Shown here piece by piece: positions 4,915-6,062 of a stretch of DNA of 6,062 bases; position 1 is the stretch's first letter; the number at the start of each line of letters is the position of its first letter. The notes beneath the pieces were generated by a model. That model saw only the letters and a list, made by a program, of their open reading frames with translations, searched no databases and was not told the origin of the DNA. Source of the stretch: SIG622 sp045596605 (GTDB taxonomy: Bacteria; Bacillota; Clostridia; Oscillospirales; CAG-382); NCBI GenBank assembly GCA_045596605.1, contig JAZOCR010000028.1:1-6062 (forward strand), written 5' to 3'. Made by a program: the position numbers and the translations under genes.

Positions 4915-6062
4915 ATGGCAAAGTTAATTGAACACGGCACAGATGCCAGAAATGCTCTTATGAAGGGCGTTGACATAACAGCAGATACAGTTAAGATAAC
5001 AATGGGTCCCAAGGGCAGAAACGTAGTTCTTGAAAGAAAGTTCGGCTCACCCCTTATAACAAACGACGGTGTTACCATCGCAAAGGAAATTGAGCTTGAA
5101 GACCCGATGGAAAATATGGGCGCACAGCTTCTTAAAGAGGTTGCAACAAAGACTAACGACGCTGCAGGTGACGGTACCACGACTGCTATACTTCTTGCGC
5201 AGGCATTTGTTCGTGAAGGTATGAAGAACGTTGTTGCGGGTGCAAATCCTATGGTTATTAAGAAGGGCATCCAGAAGGCAGTTGACGCTGCAGTCGCAGA
5301 GCTCGGAAATATTTCCCACAAGGTAAACGGCACAAAGGATATTGCAAGAGTTGGTGCTGTTTCTTCCGCTGACGAGGTTATCGGTCAGCTTATTGCAGAC
5401 GCTATGGAAAAGGTAACAAGCGACGGCGTTATCACTGTTGAAGAATCAAAATCTGCTGAAACCTACTGCGAGGTAGTTGAGGGTATGCAGTTTGACAGAG
5501 GATACCTCTCTCCCTATATGGTAACTGATACAGATAAAATGGAAGCAGTTCTCGACGAGCCGGTTATCCTTATCACAGACAAAAAGATTTCCAACATTCA
5601 GGAAATTCTTCCTCTTCTCGAGCAGGTAATGCAGTCCGGCAAGAAGCTCCTTATCGTTGCTGAGGACATTGAGGGCGAAGCTCTTTCAACACTTATTGTA
5701 AACAAGCTCAGAGGAACGTTCACCTGCATTGGCGTTAAGGCTCCCGGCTTTGGCGACAGAAGAAAGGAAATGCTCCGTGACATTGCAATTCTTACCGGTG
5801 GTCAGGTAATATCCGAGGAGCTCGGTCTTGAGCTTAAGGACACAACTCTTGATATGCTCGGTAAGGCAGGTCAGGTTAAGGTTACAAAGGAAAACACCAT
5901 TATCGTAGGCGGTAAGGGTGACCCTGCAGAAATCAAGGCAAGAATAGGTCAGATAAGAACAGGAATTGAAACCACAACAAGCGACTTTGACAGAGAAAAG
6001 CTTCAGGAAAGACTTGCAAAGCTTGCGGGCGGCGTAGCCGTTATCAAGGTCGGTGCGGCTAC
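4915..6062 (+). CDS. groEL: Chaperonin GroEL (Hsp60), 5' part, truncated by window edge
   Basis: The first 382 codons of about 540 are present, open to the window end. GroEL forms the double heptameric ring that folds proteins with ATP and GroES. Start ATG 4915 gives MAK and has GGAGG (4902-4906) 8 nt upstream; the in-frame ATG at 4909 is too close to the RBS. The equatorial domain shows TMGPKGRNVVLE (29-40), FGSPLITNDGVTIAKE (43-58) and the ATP-binding GDGTTTA (85-91), with D86 matching E. coli D87. The apical domain follows, with QFDRGYLSPYM holding the substrate/GroES-binding aromatic residues, and AEDIEGEALSTL and KAPGFGDRRKEML. The sequence ends in GGVAVIKVGAAT, just before the catalytic Asp (E. 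coli D398), which is therefore not visible. It is cotranscribed with groES under HrcA/CIRCE control. No defects are seen. Confidence 0.98.
   Translation, partial: MAKLIEHGTDARNALMKGVDITADTVKITMGPKGRNVVLERKFGSPLITNDGVTIAKEIELEDPMENMGAQLLKEVATKTNDAAGDGTTTAILLAQAFVREGMKNVVAGANPMVIKKGIQKAVDAAVAELGNISHKVNGTKDIARVGAVSSADEVIGQLIADAMEKVTSDGVITVEESKSAETYCEVVEGMQFDRGYLSPYMVTDTDKMEAVLDEPVILITDKKISNIQEILPLLEQVMQSGKKLLIVAEDIEGEALSTLIVNKLRGTFTCIGVKAPGFGDRRKEMLRDIAILTGGQVISEELGLELKDTTLDMLGKAGQVKVTKENTIIVGGKGDPAEIKARIGQIRTGIETTTSDFDREKLQERLAKLAGGVAVIKVGAA

Noticed and set aside
4909..4917. Alternative groEL start at ATG 4909.
   Set aside because: It is only 2 nt from the GGAGG. ATG 4915 has 8-nt spacing and gives the usual MAK N-terminus.
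4896..5333. 145-codon open frame on the minus strand opposite groEL.
   Set aside because: Long antisense frames opposite groEL are a common codon-bias artefact. No RBS or motif supports it.

Overview
The window looks like chromosomal DNA from a low-to-moderate GC Gram-positive of class Clostridia, probably near the Oscillospiraceae/Ruminococcaceae. The reasons are strong AGGAGG-type ribosome binding sites, a CIRCE-controlled groES-groEL operon whose GroES resembles those of gut Clostridia, and a DUF5685 / J-domain / membrane-protein cluster of a kind I recall from these genomes. I cannot fix a genus. There are no tRNA, rRNA, CRISPR, phage or transposase genes.

Left part (1-1811, minus strand): a compact operon read right to left. 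A DUF5685 protein (880-1755) is followed by a small J-domain protein with TPR-like helices and a cysteine-rich tail (244-855), then by a membrane protein that starts with TTG and runs off the left edge (1-226). Gaps are 24 and 17 nt. A plausible sigma-A promoter lies upstream, with its -10 inside a 14-bp palindrome. This is the least understood and most interesting gene set here.

Middle (1885-4385, plus strand): a divergent promoter overlapped by a 9-bp inverted repeat, then a four-helix membrane protein (1947-2393), a THUMP-type 23S rRNA guanine-N2 methyltransferase of the RlmL/YpsC family (2428-3600) and a PHP-domain metal-dependent phosphoesterase (3702-4385). The methyltransferase 3' end is disturbed: a 48-bp piece of its coding end is present twice, 109 bp apart (47/48 identical), and two tandem perfect hairpins lie between the copies. 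The second hairpin supplies the stop codon, so the last 15 residues come from this inserted material.

Right part (4467-6062, plus strand): a sigma-A promoter, a perfect CIRCE operator (HrcA site), groES and the first ~70 % of groEL, which continues past the window. GroES and GroEL form the chaperonin folding machine. The J-domain gene on the left is not the classical dnaJ and has no CIRCE, so it appears unrelated to this heat-shock operon.

Best candidates for something new: (1) the DUF5685 protein has two aspartate-rich motifs, arranged as in all-alpha isoprenoid synthases, in an operon with a J-protein and an integral membrane protein; (2) the J-protein has a cysteine-string-like tail; (3) the palindromic element captured the end of a methyltransferase gene.
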